Part shown: positions 38,322 through 46,899 of the stretch, piece after piece
How the letters are laid out: each line of letters starts with the position of its first letter
How positions within the stretch are numbered: the first letter of the stretch is position 1
NCBI RefSeq assembly: GCF_003721245.1
Contig: NZ_RIZG01000004.1
Span: 186,001-250,000, forward strand
DNA from: Marinomonas hwangdonensis
GTDB taxonomy: Bacteria; Pseudomonadota; Gammaproteobacteria; Pseudomonadales; Marinomonadaceae
Reading direction: 5' to 3'
Length of the DNA stretch: 64,000 bases
Notes under the pieces: model-generated
What the model saw: the letters and a program-made list of their open reading frames with translations, nothing else
Told to the model about the DNA's origin: nothing
Database searches by the model: none
Translations under genes and position numbers: made by a program

Positions 38322-39730
38322 TAGAGTGACTCCAAAAAAAACATGAGGGTTCTGCGTTGTTCCGCGGATAAATTTTTATAATTTTGTTTGCTGCTGAGTG
38401 CTTCACCGCCATGCCATAAAATTGCTTCTTCGAGAGTTTTTGCCCTGCCATCGTGTAGAAACCCTTCACGACCAGAGATTTTTCTCGATAAACCCATTCC
38501 CCACAAAGGGGCTGTTCGCCACTCCGTTGGTTTAGCCGAGAAGCTCGGGAAGCCGCTGGCGAGTCCAGGTCCCATGTCATGCAATAGCAAGTCGGTAAAA
38601 GGGTAAAAGGTACGATTGTTTAATGCCGCAAATGTTGAGGTATTGCCTGTTTGCATTTTTGGTGTGTGGCAGCTGGCACAACCTAATTCCTCAAAAACCT
38701 GTTTTCCAGACAAAAAGTCATTGTGGCTAAGATTGCGCATAGCCGGAGGTGAGGATAAGGCAACAAAAGCATCCAGCAGGGCCATTTGTTTTTTGTCGAC
38801 TTCGAGGTTATCTAAATGCGCGCTACTACCGTTTGGGCTTTGTATGCAATCTATTTGAACGTCAGTACAGTCACCGGTAGAAGAATCCTGTAGTGGTGTG
38901 GACAAGCCTAAATCTGTATTAAAAGCGAGCTGGTTTTGCTCGCTTAATGTGGCGACAGAGGCCTTATATCCAAAGCGACCCAAGCGTCGAGTTTGGCCGG
39001 GGGGGGCGGGTAGCCAACTCGGGCGTCCTCGAATGCCATCCTTGTTGCTGTCATCTGGGTCGGCATTCGCAAGAATGAACGACTCTGGCACCTGATCCAA
39101 TAGCCCCATGCCGATTAGAGCGGGCGCCACTAGCATGGTAAACCCTGTGTGGTCTTCAAACTGACCGTAGTTGAGTTTCGTCCAATGAAGCAGGGGTTTT
39201 CTCAATGTGATCTGAGTGCCATCGGCCAGCGTTTCGATGTGCGTTTGATAAGATACCGTGAAGTCTCCTTCGGGAAGAATCCCTGGCGTGCTGTTGCTCT
39301 GAAATTGATGGCCGTAGGTTTTGTCCCCAATGTGAGGGTATATCGCGTGTGGTTCGTTTTTCGTTAACCTACTAGAAACCTTATCCGGTAATGGATAGGT
39401 CTTGCCCAACCTAACCATAAAAGAAGGCACCGACGCGCCACTGATCGCAGCTTCCGGGGCGTGGCCTCGTCCATTATTAAGATGACAGCTGTGACAAGAT
39501 CGGGCGTTATAAAGCGGCCCTAGTCCATCGCTGGCCGTCGTCGAAGAGGGTGAGGCTACCCAGAATTTTTCAAACACACTTTTGCCAATGCGAAAATGCA
39601 GCTTATCTTCAACGGCAATTTCTGCCAATGGGCGTGTGTAGTCCGCCGCAAAGGTGAGGTTCGAGAAACAAAAAAAGCTGACGTAAACGCCAGCGGCTAA
39701 AAGCACATGATTATTACTTTTTTCGGTCAT
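38321..39730 (-). CDS. Di-heme oxidoreductase (DUF1111/thiol oxidoreductase family)
   Basis: This 469-residue secreted protein has two c-type heme motifs: CHSCH near residue 80 ('ARSCHSCHLNNGRGH') and CASCH near residue 355 ('ELGCASCHTPKMQTG'). It has an N-terminal signal/anchor. The family resembles MauG/CCP-like di-heme enzymes and co-occurs with imelysins. It shares 1 bp with the downstream imelysin gene. Substrate is unknown; a link to iron reduction or oxidation at the envelope is inference. Confidence 0.9.
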   Translation of the reverse strand: MTEKSNNHVLLAAGVYVSFFCFSNLTFAADYTRPLAEIAVEDKLHFRIGKSVFEKFWVASPSSTTASDGLGPLYNARSCHSCHLNNGRGHAPEAAISGASVPSFMVRLGKTYPLPDKVSSRLTKNEPHAIYPHIGDKTYGHQFQSNSTPGILPEGDFTVSYQTHIETLADGTQITLRKPLLHWTKLNYGQFEDHTGFTMLVAPALIGMGLLDQVPESFILANADPDDSNKDGIRGRPSWLPAPPGQTRRLGRFGYKASVATLSEQNQLAFNTDLGLSTPLQDSSTGDCTDVQIDCIQSPNGSSAHLDNLEVDKKQMALLDAFVALSSPPAMRNLSHNDFLSGKQVFEELGCASCHTPKMQTGNTSTFAALNNRTFYPFTDLLLHDMGPGLASGFPSFSAKPTEWRTAPLWGMGLSRKISGREGFLHDGRAKTLEEAILWHGGEALSSKQNYKNLSAEQRRTLMFFLESL

Positions 39731-39852
39731 TCGTAGATAAGTACCATTAACTGACTCAATGACGTCATTTTTCTAATAGTTAAGGTGCTGTGCATCTTTG
39801 CTAAAGCTCTTTTTTGTTAACACTCTTATTTAAAACTCTATTTACACTTTTT

Positions 39853-41145
39853 TTAAAAGACAGCGCTTGGGTTATCCAAGCTGTCAGAGCCTTCCAGTGC
39901 AATGCCTTGTATGTTCAATAAGCGAATAATCTCTTCCGTTGAGCGAGTTTCGTTCACTAAGGAATCAACAAAAGTCTGCACCAGTTGGTTACCTTGAGTG
40001 TTGTTCAAGGCAATTAATACATCAAAGGTTTGTCCTTGTTTCGCTGCATCAACCATCGCTTGTGCTGCGGCTTCTGTGGTGTTCAATTTATCTTTCATTA
40101 CGCTGTCGAGTTCTGAGTTTTGTGTTGCCACTAGGTCAGATAAAGAGGCGCCTTTTACCCAACTGCCATCGACACGTTGATATTCACCCAGATAGACGTT
40201 TTTGATGCCTTTTGCATTGTAATAGTGGGACCAGTGAGTATTGTCAGAAAAACAGTCATGCTCTTCTTCAGGGTCATGAAGCATTAACCCTAGCTTGGTT
40301 CTTTCTCCGCCAAGCTCGCCATACGCCAAGCTGCCCATGCCCGTCAACATGGTGGCCAGTCCAGCGTCGGTAGATTGATCCAGCAGTGCCATACGGGCAG
40401 CGCCGCCTTCTTGCCAGTAACTGGCCATGTCTTCGAGATCAGAAATCAGTAAATCCGTGACGGCTTCTAAGTAGGCGCGACGGCGATCACAGTTACCGTT
40501 CGTGCAATTAGCCAAATCGTAGTCTGTCGCTGGGCGTTCACCCGCGCCAGGATTCGTGCCGTATAGGTCTTGTCCCCACAGTAAGAATTCAATGGCGTGG
40601 TAGCCACTTGCCACATTAGCCTCAATACCGTCGGCTTCTTGAAGTTTGTTTGCGATTAATTCCGGAGTGATGTGTGTAGTATCGACGCGCTCACCGCCAA
40701 TCATCAGGCTTTTTGAAGCAATGATATTAGCCGTATAAAGTGCGTTAATATCAGATTGCGTTCCGTAACTGTCTGTTGCGACATAATCGATCAGACCTTC
40801 ATCGAGAGGCCACGCATTCACCTTCCCTTCCCAGTCATCAACAACGGCATTGCCAAAACGATATACTTCGGATTGTTGATACGGTACACGTGCGGCAATC
40901 CAAGCTTGTCTTGCAGCTTGCAAGTTGTTTTCAGTCGGTTCTGAGAGGAAGGCATCAATTGCATGACGAAGTGTTTTTGCTGTCGTCAACGAATCGCCAT
41001 ACACGGCTTCTGCAATATCTGCATAATGTGTGACAACGGCATCGGCTGAGGCTTGTTTTTCGATGTGTTGAACGGATGATGACGAGCATGCAGTGAGCAG
41101 TGCACCCGCGACACAAATAGCCACAGGGCTGAATATACCTTTCAT
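39853..41145 (-). CDS. Imelysin lipoprotein (IrpA/ICMP-like)
   Basis: About 430 residues. Starting at ATG 41145 gives a lipoprotein signal with lipobox LTAC; an upstream in-frame ATG at 41187 would bury it. It carries the imelysin GxHxxE motif in 'SGYHAIEFLLWGQD'. The family includes iron-regulated IrpA and P. aeruginosa IcmP (PA4370). A Fur-like site sits just upstream, so iron-starvation induction is likely. It leads the cluster, with a 122-bp gap before the di-heme oxidoreductase gene. Confidence 0.92.
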   Translation of the reverse strand: MKGIFSPVAICVAGALLTACSSSSVQHIEKQASADAVVTHYADIAEAVYGDSLTTAKTLRHAIDAFLSEPTENNLQAARQAWIAARVPYQQSEVYRFGNAVVDDWEGKVNAWPLDEGLIDYVATDSYGTQSDINALYTANIIASKSLMIGGERVDTTHITPELIANKLQEADGIEANVASGYHAIEFLLWGQDLYGTNPGAGERPATDYDLANCTNGNCDRRRAYLEAVTDLLISDLEDMASYWQEGGAARMALLDQSTDAGLATMLTGMGSLAYGELGGERTKLGLMLHDPEEEHDCFSDNTHWSHYYNAKGIKNVYLGEYQRVDGSWVKGASLSDLVATQNSELDSVMKDKLNTTEAAAQAMVDAAKQGQTFDVLIALNNTQGNQLVQTFVDSLVNETRSTEEIIRLLNIQGIALEGSDSLDNPSAVF

Positions 41146-41189
41146 TAAATACACTCCAATTGTTGATGTATGCTTATCGTATTGCAAAC

Positions 41190-41203
41190 AAAAATGATTA
41201 TCA
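41190..41203 (-). promoter_or_regulatory. Fur-box-like site upstream of the imelysin cluster
   Basis: On the minus strand the sequence reads TGATAATCATTTTT, matching the GATAAT-CATT-type core of the Fur consensus in two of three hexamers. It lies ~45 bp upstream of the chosen imelysin start, in promoter range. Members of this family are iron-regulated, which supports it. Confidence 0.6.
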
Positions 41204-41388
41204 ACTGTATTTTTGAATGGTTGTTTATACTCTGCTATTAATAAAATAAATTGATAAAAATGTTGTTTAAACGGCTTTTACGAGTTTTATGATGTGATCA
41301 AAACGATAGAAGTGCTGAAGCGCAAAGGGAAATAAAGATTAGACAGCGAGGGTACTACTGTTGAGCAGCCCCTCAAAAAGAGAAGCAA

Positions 41389-41967
41389 TTAGCACTGGTA
41401 TCGAAAGCTATTGCTTGCTGTGTTGTGAAGCGGGTATTCACACGCTTTGCTGCGCAAATGATTCTGACCTTCCCAAGACACACTCATACTGACAGGTGCG
41501 GTATTGTGATAACTAGGAATAAACCGATAAGCGGCAACGATTTCAATACTGCTGTTGGCGCCAAGCTGTACTGATTGACCAATGAGACGCTGTCGTGTCT
41601 CAACATTATAGAGTGTGTAATCTGTGGTGTACTCTTGACCGCCGTTCTCGTGGGAAAAGTTGAGCCATATTTTACGGTACGTTTGTGGTTTAGAGGTGGG
41701 ATTTTCAAGACGTAGCTTAGTATAAATCATTTGCGGTTGCGTTAGGCTAGTTTGCGCCTGCTGGCTGACTTTTAGATACGACGAGGGTGTCGTTTGCCAA
41801 GGCATAGCACTTCCAAAAGACGCATCTACAATAACAACGCTTTCCTTTGCTAAATAGGACTGCAAAAACTGAGCGAGATCTTTTAGTGGGGCGTACATAG
41901 CCAGTGCCAATACGCCCAGTAGTGAGATTTTACGAATGCCGCGATTTATACCAAAAAACGTTAGCAT
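41389..41967 (-). CDS. Unrecognised membrane-anchored protein with SOS-type promoter
   Basis: This 192-residue protein has one N-terminal transmembrane helix or uncleaved signal anchor (about residues 13-30, 'ISLLGVLALAMYAPLKD'). The rest is probably extracytoplasmic, beta-rich, with two Cys near the C-terminus that could form a disulfide. I recognise no family. It has a good ribosome binding site (AAGGAAG, 7 nt before ATG). Its promoter overlaps two perfect LexA-type boxes, so DNA-damage induction is likely. It is monocistronic. Confidence 0.75.
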   Translation of the reverse strand: MLTFFGINRGIRKISLLGVLALAMYAPLKDLAQFLQSYLAKESVVIVDASFGSAMPWQTTPSSYLKVSQQAQTSLTQPQMIYTKLRLENPTSKPQTYRKIWLNFSHENGGQEYTTDYTLYNVETRQRLIGQSVQLGANSSIEIVAAYRFIPSYHNTAPVSMSVSWEGQNHLRSKACEYPLHNTASNSFRYQC

Positions 41968-41989
41968 GACTACTTCCTTAAACTATCTT

Positions 41990-42009
41990 TACTGTTTATT
42001 TATACAGTA
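41990..42009 (-). promoter_or_regulatory. LexA (SOS) box 1
   Basis: The site is TACTG-type with exact CTGT-N8-ACAG (CTGT TTATTTAT ACAG) and flanking TA on both sides, the gammaproteobacterial LexA consensus. On the minus strand it covers a TATAAA -10 (41999-42004) with a TTACTG -35 (42023-42028) 18 bp away, 23 bp upstream of the gene at 41967. Confidence 0.85.
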
Positions 42010-42027
42010 CTGTATATCCAAACAGTA
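42008..42027 (-). promoter_or_regulatory. LexA (SOS) box 2, overlapping box 1
   Basis: A second exact CTGT-N8-ACAG (CTGT ATATCCAA ACAG) overlaps box 1 by two bases and reaches the predicted -35. The junction of the two boxes is a perfect 16-bp palindrome (42001-42016). Tandem boxes typically mean tight LexA repression. Confidence 0.83.
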
Positions 42028-42272
42028 ATTATGTATAGAATATTTTTAAATAAAGTTTGCATTTCTCATAAAATTTTTGCCATTTTGCGAAAAAGGCGCT
42101 TTTAAAAAAATTATCAGAAAAGGTTTGATTTTATTTAGTGAGTTGTTTTTTAAAGGATTATTCATGATTCCCACAGCCTTCTTAACGGATTCTGTGGACA
42201 AAAAAATATGGCCGTTGTTTTCATACTCTCAGGCACTATAATGCTGCCACAAATCAAGTTATGGGGTAGGTT

Positions 42273-43451
42273 GTGGATAAAGTGGATGTAATTGTATTGG
42301 GTGCTGGCGCGTCGGGTTTAATGTGTGCAGCAACGGCGGCTTACCGAGGGAGAAAAGTGGTGGTGTTAGACCACGCTAACAAAGCCGGTAAGAAAATACT
42401 CATGTCAGGAGGAGGGCGCTGTAATTTTACTAACATGGACGCTGCTCCAAAACACTTCTTATCAGACAACCCGCATTTTTGTATTTCAGCGTTACATCGG
42501 TATTCTGCTCAGGACTTTGTGGATCTTGTCGACCGTCATGGTTTAGAGTATGTCGAAAAAGCCCCAGGGCAACTTTTTTGTGAACACTCTGCCAAAGACC
42601 TGCTTGATATTTTACTGACAGAGGTAGAATGGTCTGGCGCAGAACTCAAGCTCAATACCAAAATTCATCAGGTTGAGTGTCAGGAAGGCAAGACTCTCGT
42701 CAAAACCAGCCAAGGTGACTTCCTGTGTGACTCTTTAGTGGTTGCCACAGGCGGCTTGTCGATCCCGACTATGGGAGCCACAGGCTTTGGGTATGAGATT
42801 GCCCAACAAATAGGTCATGATATTTTGCCAACGCGGGCGAGCTTGGTGCCTATTACTGTACAACCAGACCGTAAAGCGCAGCTGGCAGAGTTATCCGGTA
42901 TTGCGTGCGATATAGCCGCGACCGCCAAAGGCGTGACTTTTCAAGAGCCCATGTTGTTCACCCATAGAGGCGTGAGTGGCCCATCGATTCTACAGATCAC
43001 CAACTTTTGGCAGCCTGGTGAATCGCTCAGCATTAACATTGCGCCGATGTTATCATTGGATGACTTGATGTCGATTCGTCAACATAGCCCGAAAAAAAGC
43101 TACGAAGGCTTCTTATCCACATTATTGCCAAAGCGCCTAGTCGAGCTGATTAAAACTGAATTCCCTTGGCTTACTGAGCGCAGCGCGCAAACCTCTAACG
43201 AACAAATTGAAACCCTGTTTGGTTATCTTTCGAACTTTGACATCGCCCCCAACGGTACCGAAGGCTATCGAACAGCAGAAGTCACACTAGGCGGCGTAAA
43301 CACAAAAGAAGTGTCATCCAAAACCTTCGAATCGCAAAAACAGCCGGGTGTATACTTTATCGGGGAAGTCCTAGACGTCACCGGCTGGCTTGGGGGATAT
43401 AACTTCCAATGGGCATGGGCCAGCGGCTTCTGTGCAGGGCAGTATGTGTGA
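42273..43451 (+). CDS. HI0933/YhiN-family flavoprotein
   Basis: This 392-residue FAD/NAD(P)-binding oxidoreductase has a dinucleotide motif 'VLGAGASGLMCAATAA', then 'GKKILMSGGGRCNFTN', the hallmark of the family, and C-terminal 'GEVLDVTGWLGGYNFQWAW'. The physiological substrate is not established. The start is GTG at 42273, preceded by GGGG; another GTG lies three codons on. It is transcribed away from the SOS-type gene. Confidence 0.92.
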   Translation: MDKVDVIVLGAGASGLMCAATAAYRGRKVVVLDHANKAGKKILMSGGGRCNFTNMDAAPKHFLSDNPHFCISALHRYSAQDFVDLVDRHGLEYVEKAPGQLFCEHSAKDLLDILLTEVEWSGAELKLNTKIHQVECQEGKTLVKTSQGDFLCDSLVVATGGLSIPTMGATGFGYEIAQQIGHDILPTRASLVPITVQPDRKAQLAELSGIACDIAATAKGVTFQEPMLFTHRGVSGPSILQITNFWQPGESLSINIAPMLSLDDLMSIRQHSPKKSYEGFLSTLLPKRLVELIKTEFPWLTERSAQTSNEQIETLFGYLSNFDIAPNGTEGYRTAEVTLGGVNTKEVSSKTFESQKQPGVYFIGEVLDVTGWLGGYNFQWAWASGFCAGQYV

Positions 43452-43520
43452 TGGATTTTGGCGTTTCTAATTTAGTCTAACGCATCCTGAAAGGTGACAT
43501 CTGTAGATAAAAAACGCATT

Positions 43521-44747
43521 TTAACTTATGGATGTCATGATCTCGTCTGTCCAGACCATGGCGTCTAAAAATGCTCTGTTTAAATGGGCTCTATCATCCG
43601 TTTTTAAAATTTCCAGACCGCCCCAGTTTTGTTCTTCACAGTTTAGCGTATGTGTAAGATAAGCTCCCAATTCTCCCGATTGAGTCATAATGGCGTCTAG
43701 CAATTCTTTATCTAAAGCGATTTCATTAAGTACAACGGATTTTTCTAAATTAAAAATGGCGTCTATGCCGGACAATAACCCCACCATAAATGCTGAGTCT
43801 CCTCGTTTGGACTGTTTGGCTTGTGCTTGAAGTTGGCAGCAACGCCCGCGTGTTAAAAGTACTTTCAAAAGTGTTTGTGGTGGTTTAGTAGAGGAGGTCA
43901 GTGTCATCAATAGAGCCCACTTTCTGAGCTGATTTAAGCCAATAAACATTACGGCTTCTTGTATTGATGTAACGGTTTTTTTTATGCCACAGACAGGACT
44001 GTTAAGAATGCGTAGTAATTGATAAGAAAGCTTGGGTTCTTTGGTGACTAGACGAGTGACTTCGTCAATGCTAACGTCCTGGTTTTGCAATGCGTTGAGT
44101 AGTAATGTTGCGCTGCTCGCTGCTGAGTTAATTTTTTTTCCTTTTATGATTTCTGGCCGCTGCAAAAAATACCCTTGAAATAAGTCGAATCCAAGTTTTT
44201 TGCAGAGTTCAAACATGGTTAGATCTTCCACTTTTTCAGCGAGTAAAATAAGACCTTTTGACTTCAATTCGTTGATCTTTTCCGCATAATTATCGGGTGG
44301 TGTGAGAAGAACGTCAATTTTGACGATGGACACGTAAGGTAACAGGGCGTGATATCCTGTATCAAACTGGTAGTCATCCAACGCAAATCGATAGCCAGCT
44401 AGCTGCCATTTTTGAACCGCTTCAATAAATTCTGGTGTTATTTCCTGATCTTCAAGAATTTCGATGTAAACGGTATCAGGATTAATAGGAATAAAAGCAT
44501 CTGACAACATGAGCTTGGTTGTCATGTTGATGAAAAAAGGCTTTCTTAATTGTGTTTCTAATTTGGTAATGCCAATGCACAGATTAACCAGAACTTGACT
44601 CGTGGCAGCATCATTGTCTATTACATTTGCATTGAAGGCATCCTTTCCACGGAATAATAGCTCATACCCAAATATGTCTTTCTTGCTATTGAGTATTGGT
44701 TGTTGAGCCATCATTAAATCATCTAATACCGTTGGAAATTCAATCAT
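43521..44747 (-). CDS. EAL/HDOD (YuxH-type) signalling protein, copy 1
   Basis: This 408-residue protein has an EAL-fold N-terminal half ('QPILNSKKDIFGYELLFRG', 'FALDDYQFDTGY') with non-canonical catalytic residues, and a C-terminal HDOD domain ('LVTKEPKLSYQLLRILNSP', 'RKWALLMTL'). The layout is that of YuxH/CdgJ-like proteins, which usually bind rather than cleave c-di-GMP and affect motility or biofilm. It lies next to a divergent paralogue on the same strand, with a 44-bp gap. Confidence 0.9.
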   Translation of the reverse strand: MIEFPTVLDDLMMAQQPILNSKKDIFGYELLFRGKDAFNANVIDNDAATSQVLVNLCIGITKLETQLRKPFFINMTTKLMLSDAFIPINPDTVYIEILEDQEITPEFIEAVQKWQLAGYRFALDDYQFDTGYHALLPYVSIVKIDVLLTPPDNYAEKINELKSKGLILLAEKVEDLTMFELCKKLGFDLFQGYFLQRPEIIKGKKINSAASSATLLLNALQNQDVSIDEVTRLVTKEPKLSYQLLRILNSPVCGIKKTVTSIQEAVMFIGLNQLRKWALLMTLTSSTKPPQTLLKVLLTRGRCCQLQAQAKQSKRGDSAFMVGLLSGIDAIFNLEKSVVLNEIALDKELLDAIMTQSGELGAYLTHTLNCEEQNWGGLEILKTDDRAHLNRAFLDAMVWTDEIMTSIS

Positions 44748-44791
44748 TTTTATTTTATGTCCGAGTTGTATTTTTTAAATGTATTTTCTTA

Positions 44792-46057
44792 TTATATATT
44801 TTTAAAAAGATAATCCGTACTTAACAAAGAATTTAAGTATATAATGTGTAAGTCACTGATCGAGATGTTGATAATATCTGAAATATTGTCTTCATCCTGA
44901 AATCTGTCTTCACTTAGTTGAATGGCTGTTTTAAGTAAAATTCCTAGAATACCTTCATGGGCAATAATCGCTCGATTACATTCTTCGCTTAAACCAAGGG
45001 ATGGCAATATTTTATCTATTGGGAAATCAAAGATGGCATCTAATACTGATAGTAACCCAACGAGATATGCTTGAAATGACTTATTTGGATCGTATGTTTT
45101 GATCACAGCCTCACAAAATTTTGCTCTTATGAGTGCCAGTTTGCAAAGTTCTTCAGGTTTGTTGTTTGCTGATTCGGTTAAAATAAAAAGAGTAATGACT
45201 TTCTTTACTTCGTACTGTCCCAGGTAAATTAATGCATGATCAATACTGCTTATGCTGATTTTTTTTCTTCCAGCGCTATTGGCTAGCCGAAGAAAACGAC
45301 TTGTCATCGCTGGATCTTTTTTTACAACTTTTGCAATTTTAGCAAAGTCAAAATCCTCATCCAAATTGATTCTTAGTAAATCACTGATGGAGTTACTTGA
45401 TAGTTTAAACTCTTTTATTTTTATGCTTTTTGGGGTGGAAAAATAAGGTCCTTGAAATAAATCTACGTTAAGATCTGATAATGAATCGTAATCTGAATAA
45501 GTATTTATGTTTTGGATTATTATTTCGCAGTTGGGATTTAACTGATTTATAAAGTTAATGCCATTCAATAATATTTTTTTATCGTTATTAAACTCCAACT
45601 TAATGTATTTTATTTTACTAATAATGTCCTTGTTTTTTTTAATCTCTGCTTTATCTGAAAAAAATAAAAAATTATTTTCATTTAAGCTTTTTATATGTTC
45701 GTTTGATTCAGGGTTTTTAATTATTTCTGAATTTAATCCGAGAGCAACTTTTTCAGGGGGCAAAATACTAGGTATTTCAGATTCTAAAAATCGTTTTGGG
45801 ATGTTAAGGAGTGCGCGTTTTTTATTGGAAAACTCAAGCATGCCGAATAAAAGAATGGAATCAGTAAAAATACCATTTTTATGTACTTCTAATTTTTCAT
45901 GATTTTTTGGATCTTTATAAGTGATTTCATAAGCTACGACATTGCCCTTTGAGTTTAATATAGGCTGCCGATAAATAAAGCCGTTTAGAAAAATAGAATT
46001 ATTTTCTTGATTATCAAAGAAAAGATTTAGGAACGCACTGTCCATAAAAATCACCAT
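44792..46057 (-). CDS. EAL/HDOD signalling protein, diverged copy 2
   Basis: This 421-residue paralogue has the same order as its neighbour: a degenerate EAL half ('YRQPILNSKGNVVAYEITYKD' region, residues ~29-49) and HDOD ('KVVKKDPAMTSRFLRLANSA', 'YLGQYEVKKVITLF'). It is markedly richer in Asn, Lys and Ile and its DNA is much more AT-rich than copy 1. EAL acidic motifs are largely lost, so enzymatic activity is unlikely. ATG 46045, preceded by GGTGA, is an alternative start. Upstream of the neighbour, it probably heads a two-gene operon. Confidence 0.87.
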   Translation of the reverse strand: MVIFMDSAFLNLFFDNQENNSIFLNGFIYRQPILNSKGNVVAYEITYKDPKNHEKLEVHKNGIFTDSILLFGMLEFSNKKRALLNIPKRFLESEIPSILPPEKVALGLNSEIIKNPESNEHIKSLNENNFLFFSDKAEIKKNKDIISKIKYIKLEFNNDKKILLNGINFINQLNPNCEIIIQNINTYSDYDSLSDLNVDLFQGPYFSTPKSIKIKEFKLSSNSISDLLRINLDEDFDFAKIAKVVKKDPAMTSRFLRLANSAGRKKISISSIDHALIYLGQYEVKKVITLFILTESANNKPEELCKLALIRAKFCEAVIKTYDPNKSFQAYLVGLLSVLDAIFDFPIDKILPSLGLSEECNRAIIAHEGILGILLKTAIQLSEDRFQDEDNISDIINISISDLHIIYLNSLLSTDYLFKNI

Positions 46058-46741
46058 ACGATTTTAAATTTTTATAATTCGTGGAAAAGCTTTGAGACAC
46101 TGATTTTTATCTTGTTATTCTCTACACAACTTAAAAACACAAGCATCTTACAGTAAAATGACAACGATAATCATACTATTAACAAAAAATAACAAAATAT
46201 TACACTTATAGTTATTGCTATATTTTTTAAGCAATAATTGATGTCCCTGTAAGAGATACTTTTTCTCCAAAAAGTTCGGCTAATGAGAATGAAAAACATC
46301 CGGTTTTTGTCTATACAAGTACATTTGTACCATCAAAAAGCAGTTTTGGTTTCCTGCTAGGTGTCATTGTGCAGTGGCGCCATGAAAGTTGAGTGCAAAA
46401 TGCACAGTGGGTTTTTAGAGAGGACGAGGATGAGTTTTATTTATTGAAAAATTCATTAAATAATTGAATTATAAGGTTTATATTTATAAATATATTAAAA
46501 TCTATCGGTTTTATGTATGTTTCTTCACACTCTAAAAAACAACAGAAATGATAGGGCGAAACGTCGATTCCAAGGTTAAGTGGCCCTGTCTGAAAATAAA
46601 AAATTTATTGAAATCAATACTTAACCAAAAAAATAGACGAATTTCTTTATGTCGGCCGCTCCTTATGTGATTTTTTTCTAAAAATTTACATTTTTATAAT
46701 AATCTTGACAAAATAATACATAAAAGTGATATTGCTCCGAT

Positions 46742-46783
46742 TGACAGTATTTTTCTTATTTAGTAGCTAAAAAAATACTGTCA
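46742..46783 (+). repeat. Perfect 13-bp inverted repeat upstream of chemoreceptor gene
   Basis: TGACAGTATTTTT (46742-46754) and AAAAATACTGTCA (46771-46783) are exact reverse complements separated by 16 bp. It is followed directly by a second perfect hairpin, TATAAGC-GGT-GCTTATA (46784-46800). Confidence 0.75.
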
Positions 46784-46834
46784 TATAAGCGGTGCTTATA
46801 AAATGTGTGATCAAGCAAGGAGGGTTAGAGCACT

Positions 46835-46861
46835 ATGTTTCGTTTGCCACCTCCTAAGTAA
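46835..46861 (+). CDS. Putative 8-codon leader peptide MFRLPPPK
   Basis: ATG at 46835 follows a strong Shine-Dalgarno (AAGGAGG, 46817-46823, 11-nt spacing) and reads eight codons to TAA, including CCA-CCT-CCT (three prolines). The CCTCC in the ORF is complementary to the GGAGG of its own ribosome binding site. It ends 38 bp before the chemoreceptor start. A leader with ribosome stalling at Pro-Pro-Pro is possible, but such a short ORF may be chance. Confidence 0.3.
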   Translation: MFRLPPPK

Positions 46862-46899
46862 TTTCATGCTTATCATAGCATCGCTATTCGGAGTATCTC

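Larger units (their letters stand above)
46058..46899. other. 842-bp very AT-rich intergenic region with several inverted repeats
   Basis: No convincing gene is present. Hairpins seen: AAAAAC/GTTTTT (46291-46307), GTACA/TGTAC (around 46320-46331), GTGCA/TGCAC (46393-46405), TGACAGTATTTTT / AAAAATACTGTCA (46742-46783), and TATAAGC/GCTTATA (46784-46800). The last two and a short leader ORF precede the chemoreceptor gene and suggest a structured 5' leader or an uncharacterised small RNA. Confidence 0.5.

Noticed and set aside
46710-46745. Sigma-28 promoter for the chemoreceptor (TAAA...CCGAT)
   Set aside because: The spacing between TAAA and CCGAT is about three bases short of the consensus, so I do not call it.
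46740-46861. c-di-GMP-I riboswitch before the chemoreceptor
   Set aside because: Hairpins are present but the conserved core of the GEMM-I class is not seen.
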